A DNA stretch of 52,058 nucleotides. Origin: Oscillospiraceae bacterium (GTDB lineage: Bacteria; Bacillota; Clostridia; Oscillospirales; Oscillospiraceae). Numbering within the stretch: position 1 is the first letter of the stretch; the number at the start of each line of letters is the position of its first letter. Position numbers and translations under genes: made by a program. The notes beneath the pieces were generated by a model that was not told the origin of the DNA, did no database searches, and saw only the letters and a program-made list of their open reading frames with translations. The stretch spans positions 1 to 52,058 of the forward strand of contig JAFQIL010000014.1 of NCBI GenBank assembly GCA_017397565.1, given 5' to 3'. Positions 49,383 through 52,058 of this stretch are shown here, piece by piece.

Positions 49383-50368
49383 CTGTGGGATACAGTGCGG
49401 AAGTAGTGCGCCGGGCAAGACTGCGTTTGGAGCAGGCCAAAGCAGACCGGCAGTCTCAGCAACAACAGAATTTGCGTCAAGCCTACGACCGGGTTCCCCG
49501 GATCCGGGAGATCGACGGGCTTTTGCGCCAGACCATGGCGCAGGCTGCCCGCACGGCATTTACCCAGGGCGGCGATGTGATGGAGCTCATGAATCGCATC
49601 AAGGAAGAAAATCTCGCCCTCCAGCGGGAGCGGGAGCAGCTGATCGCTACCCATTTTGAGCCGGGCTTTTTGGATGAAACACCCATCTGCTCCCGTTGCG
49701 GCGGCAGCGGCTATGTAGGCAGCACCATGTGTGCTTGTTTGCAGGAGCTCTGCAGGCAGGAACAGCGGAAGGAGCTGACGCTTTTACATGTGGGGACGGA
49801 AACCTTCGACAGCTTCTGTCTGGAGGCATACCCGGATCGCAAAGATGACGATCTGGGGGTCAATGTCCGGGATTTTATGCGAAAAACATATCAGAGCTGC
49901 TGGAACTATGCCAACAATTTTACCATGAATGCGGGAAATCTGCTGTTTTCCGGCAATACGGGATTGGGAAAGACCTTCCTGTCCGCTTGCATCGCCCGGA
50001 CAGTGGCGGATAAGGGCTATTCTGTGGTCTATGAAAGTGCTACCCATCTGTTTTCCCGGATGGAGCAGGCAAAATTCGGCGGTGATGAGGAGGCAAGAGC
50101 CCATGTCCGCCGGTATCAGGAGTGCGACCTGCTGATCGTGGACGATCTGGGCACGGAAATGGGCGGTCAGTTTACGGTGTCCGCTCTGTATACCTTGCTC
50201 AATGACCGGCTTTTGGCAGGAAAGCCTATGATCATTTCCACCAACCTCAATCCCGAGGAGTTTGCAACCCGTTATTCGCCTCAGATCGCTTCCCGGCTGG
50301 ATGGCCGGTTTAAGCTGCTGTTCTTTTTGGGAGATGATATTCGGGTAATGAAAGGCTGGCGAAAGTAA
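49379..50368 (+). CDS. DnaC/DnaI-type helicase loader ATPase
   Basis: The product is 329 residues. An N-terminal zinc-binding part (CSRCGGSGYVGSTMCACL, about 103-120) precedes the AAA+ domain with Walker A FSGNTGLGKTFLSA, Walker B LLIVDDLGTE and sensor MIISTNLNPEEFATRYSPQIASRL. It would load replicative helicase DnaB/DnaC onto DNA with the upstream DnaD protein. It overlaps dnaD by 4 bases. The length and zinc module are normal for Clostridia versions. Confidence 0.93.
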   Translation: MTVGYSAEVVRRARLRLEQAKADRQSQQQQNLRQAYDRVPRIREIDGLLRQTMAQAARTAFTQGGDVMELMNRIKEENLALQREREQLIATHFEPGFLDETPICSRCGGSGYVGSTMCACLQELCRQEQRKELTLLHVGTETFDSFCLEAYPDRKDDDLGVNVRDFMRKTYQSCWNYANNFTMNAGNLLFSGNTGLGKTFLSACIARTVADKGYSVVYESATHLFSRMEQAKFGGDEEARAHVRRYQECDLLIVDDLGTEMGGQFTVSALYTLLNDRLLAGKPMIISTNLNPEEFATRYSPQIASRLDGRFKLLFFLGDDIRVMKGWRK

Positions 50369-50371
50369 TCC

Positions 50372-51028
50372 ATGAAAATCGGCGTGTTATTTGATATGGA
50401 CGGCACAGTCCTCGATACCATTCAGGATCTGACGGACAGCACCAATGCGGCTTTGGCCCACTTTGGCTACCCCCAGCGGACGGTGAAGGAGATTTGCAGC
50501 TTCATCGGCAACGGTGCCTGGCGGCTAATCCGGGGCGCAGTCCCGGAAGCGGTCACGGATGCCCAGGTAGATACGGTGCTCTCTTACTATCAGCAGTATT
50601 ATAAGGCCCACTGCCAGATCAAAACCAAGCCCTACGACGGCATTTTGGAAGGCATGGCGGACTTGAAGGATGAATTTGCCCTTGCCATCGTGTCCAACAA
50701 GCCGGATGCCGCGGTAAAGGCTTTGGCAGACCAGTATTTCCCCGGTATGTACGCCTTGGGCGAAACAGAAAAATGCCCCCGAAAGCCTGCCCCGGACATG
50801 GTGTATCTGGCTATGCAGAACCTGGGCGTGGAGAAATGCATCTATGTGGGAGATACCGAGGTGGATGTGCTTACGGCAAAAAATGCAGGCGTTCCCTGCC
50901 TCAGTGTCACCTGGGGCTTCCGGGACGTGGAGGTACTGGAGAAGGCCGGGGGTGAGTATTACTGCCACGAAACCAAAAACCTGCCGGCAATGATCCGGAG
51001 AATCGCAGGAGAAGTCTATGGCCAATGA
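50372..51028 (+). CDS. HAD-superfamily phosphatase, phosphoglycolate phosphatase-like
   Basis: The product is 218 residues. The HAD motifs are FDMDGTVLDT (nucleophile Asp8), IVSNKPD (motif II), CPRKPAPD (motif III Lys) and YVGDTEVDVLTAKNAG (motif IV). The cap domain is of Gph/PGP type. It removes phosphate from a small metabolite such as 2-phosphoglycolate; the substrate is not proven. It starts 3 bases after the helicase loader stop and overlaps yfbR by 11 bases. Confidence 0.9.
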   Translation: MKIGVLFDMDGTVLDTIQDLTDSTNAALAHFGYPQRTVKEICSFIGNGAWRLIRGAVPEAVTDAQVDTVLSYYQQYYKAHCQIKTKPYDGILEGMADLKDEFALAIVSNKPDAAVKALADQYFPGMYALGETEKCPRKPAPDMVYLAMQNLGVEKCIYVGDTEVDVLTAKNAGVPCLSVTWGFRDVEVLEKAGGEYYCHETKNLPAMIRRIAGEVYGQ

Positions 51029-51593
51029 GTTTTATGCCCTGCTGGGGCGGATGCGCTATATCACCCGCTGGGGTTTGATGCGCAATACCTTTTCGGAAAA
51101 TATTCAGGAGCATAGCCATCAAGTGGCGGTGCTGGCCCATGCGTTGGCCCTGATCCGCCGGGATATTCTGAAGCTGCCTTGCCCTGACCCGGATCGGTGC
51201 GCCGTGGCTGCACTGTACCATGATGCTTCTGAGATCCTCACCGGGGATATGCCCACACCTATCAAGTATTATAATCCCGATATCAAGCTTGCCTATAAGC
51301 AGGTGGAGCGGATCGCCGGGGAGCGGCTGCTGACCATGGTTCCCCCTCAGCTTCGGGACAGCTATGCGAAATTGGTGCTGGAGGACGATGCCCAGGTAGA
51401 GCCCATCGTCAAGGCGGCGGATAAGCTGTCTGCTTATATCAAGTGCATCGAGGAGCAGAAGGCCGGCAATACGGAGTTTGACTCTGCCGCCCGGGCCACC
51501 ATGGATTCCATGAAGGCCATGGATCTGCCGGAGCTTGACTGGTTTATCGAGAATTGTCTTTCCGCCTTTGCGCTGAATTTGGATCAACTATAA
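51018..51593 (+). CDS. yfbR: 5'-deoxynucleotidase YfbR-type HD protein
   Basis: The product is 191 residues and follows the E. coli YfbR pattern closely: RMRYITRWGLMRNTFSENIQEHSHQVA, LYHDASEILTGDMPTPIKYYN (HD motif) and KAADKLSAYIKCIEEQKAGN. It removes phosphate from dAMP, dGMP and similar 5'-deoxynucleotides. The start lies inside the phosphatase gene with GGAGAA upstream. It ends the five-step unit before the tRNA. Confidence 0.93.
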   Translation: MANEFYALLGRMRYITRWGLMRNTFSENIQEHSHQVAVLAHALALIRRDILKLPCPDPDRCAVAALYHDASEILTGDMPTPIKYYNPDIKLAYKQVERIAGERLLTMVPPQLRDSYAKLVLEDDAQVEPIVKAADKLSAYIKCIEEQKAGNTEFDSAARATMDSMKAMDLPELDWFIENCLSAFALNLDQL

Positions 51594-51596
51594 GAC

Positions 51597-51625
51597 TTGA
51601 CGAAGCGGAAAAAATATGATACCAT
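51597..51625 (+). promoter_or_regulatory. Promoter of tRNA-Leu
   Basis: TTGACG and TACCAT are separated by 17 bases, ending 18 bases before the tRNA. Confidence 0.6.
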
Positions 51626-51643
51626 TTCTGTCGTACCCACTAC

Positions 51644-51730
51644 GCCGCTGTGGTGGAACAGGCAGACACAAGGGACTTAAAATCCCTCGGAGTAAAATCC
51701 GTACCGGTTCGATCCCGGTCAGCGGCACCA
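51644..51730 (+). tRNA. tRNA-Leu (anticodon UAA)
   Basis: A class II tRNA of 87 bases. Acceptor GCCGCTG pairs with CAGCGGC; the anticodon stem AGGGA/TCCCT holds loop CTTAAAA with anticodon TAA (51678-51680). A long variable arm (CGGAGTAAAATCCG) and the T arm ACCGG-TTCGATC-CCGGT follow. The 3' CCA is encoded. It reads UUA leucine codons. Confidence 0.97.
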
Positions 51731-51767
51731 AAAAGCAGGATACCCCAACGGGGTATCCTGCTTTTTG
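51731..51767 (+). terminator. Terminator after tRNA-Leu
   Basis: AAAAGCAGGATACCCC pairs with GGGGTATCCTGCTTTT around AAC, with a T-run. Confidence 0.9.
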
Positions 51768-51784
51768 TCACCGCGGATAAAGGG

Positions 51785-52058
51785 ATCGAACAATAGGAAT
51801 GGAAGTGTCCGGTGGACACTTCCTGCCACCAGTGCAAACACTGGTGGCTACAATAATTTTCGCCAAAGGCGAAAATGCAAATCGATCCCGGTCTCGGAGC
51901 AATTATGAAATTGCCCGACAAATTGCCATTTCCCGAGCAGTTGGAATATCCTATGTTCGTAGGGCGGGGTCATGACCCCGCCGACCAGATTGCATTATTT
52001 TGAGCAGTTTCGTCCATTTTTTCATAGTCTTTTGCAAAATATAAACATTTCAGAATCC
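51785..52058. repeat. Repeat-filled gap after the tRNA, reaching the window edge
   Basis: Hairpins GAAGTGTCC-GGT-GGACACTTC, CCACCAGTG-CAAA-CACTGGTGG and TTTTCGCC-AAA-GGCGAAAA are present, then shared-end sequence CAAATTGCCATTTCCCGAGC (51914) and a GGCGGGGTC-AT-GACCCCGCC hairpin. No gene is seen. Confidence 0.6.

Noticed and set aside
51640-51921. A 93-codon frame antisense to the tRNA
   Set aside because: It is the complement of tRNA-Leu, its terminator and repeat hairpins; no ribosome binding site supports it.

Overview
The window looks like a chromosome segment of a GC-rich Clostridia member (Bacillota), most likely a gut Oscillospirales/Ruminococcaceae-type organism. Supporting signs are strong AGGAGG-type ribosome binding sites with frequent GTG/TTG starts, Firmicutes-specific genes (rqcH, Mini-III RNase, DnaD plus a DnaC/DnaI-type ATPase, a Noc/ParB protein), a CCA-encoding tRNA and many short mobile repeats between genes. 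The exact genus cannot be read from the sequence.

Layout. 1-3 kb: a minus-strand operon of Gx-family transporter, mrnC and rqcH. 3.3-6.7 kb: a degenerate ADP-ribosylglycohydrolase, a GNAT acetyltransferase and rlmD. 6.36-12.7 kb: a roughly 6.3 kb integrated mobilizable element sitting in the 3' end of rlmD. It carries two small genes, a MobV-type oriT and relaxase, 0.9 kb of hairpin-rich non-coding DNA, a large serine recombinase and two cargo genes. It replaces the rlmD C-terminus with an element-encoded tail. 12.9-18.6 kb: a transglutaminase-like protein, an acyltransferase and a GntR-ABC transporter operon with a clear promoter and operator. 18.9-21.5 kb: trmB-mnmG. 21.6-23.5 kb: a CsoR-type metal sensor and a D-Ala-D-Ala carboxypeptidase. 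23.5-28.6 kb: an azlC-azlD-moxR-DUF58-transglutaminase operon. 28.8-35.5 kb: a Noc-like ParB with palindromic CCGGG sites, divergent from a MATE / TIM-barrel epimerase / beta-helix-PHP / LarA-like operon. 35.5-40.7 kb: a SpoU methyltransferase, a DUF975 membrane protein, an XRE regulator coupled to a surface transglutaminase with a (Gly-Asn-Thr) tract, and a phosphoribosyltransferase. 41.2-45 kb: a two-component system, an MscS channel and a candidate structured RNA. 45.5-48.1 kb: alr-capA. 48.5-51.8 kb: dnaD-dnaI-like-gph-like-yfbR and tRNA-Leu(UAA).

The most unusual features are (i) the element in rlmD, where the coding motif V-E-[TS]-I-V-C-L occurs at three places (rlmD, the recombinase C-terminus and the right boundary), and (ii) a set of intergenic repeats with different interiors but shared short hairpin ends, many of them touching stop codons. 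Apart from exact motif, spacing and palindrome counts made by eye, functional calls rest on recognised protein families and are not backed by any search.
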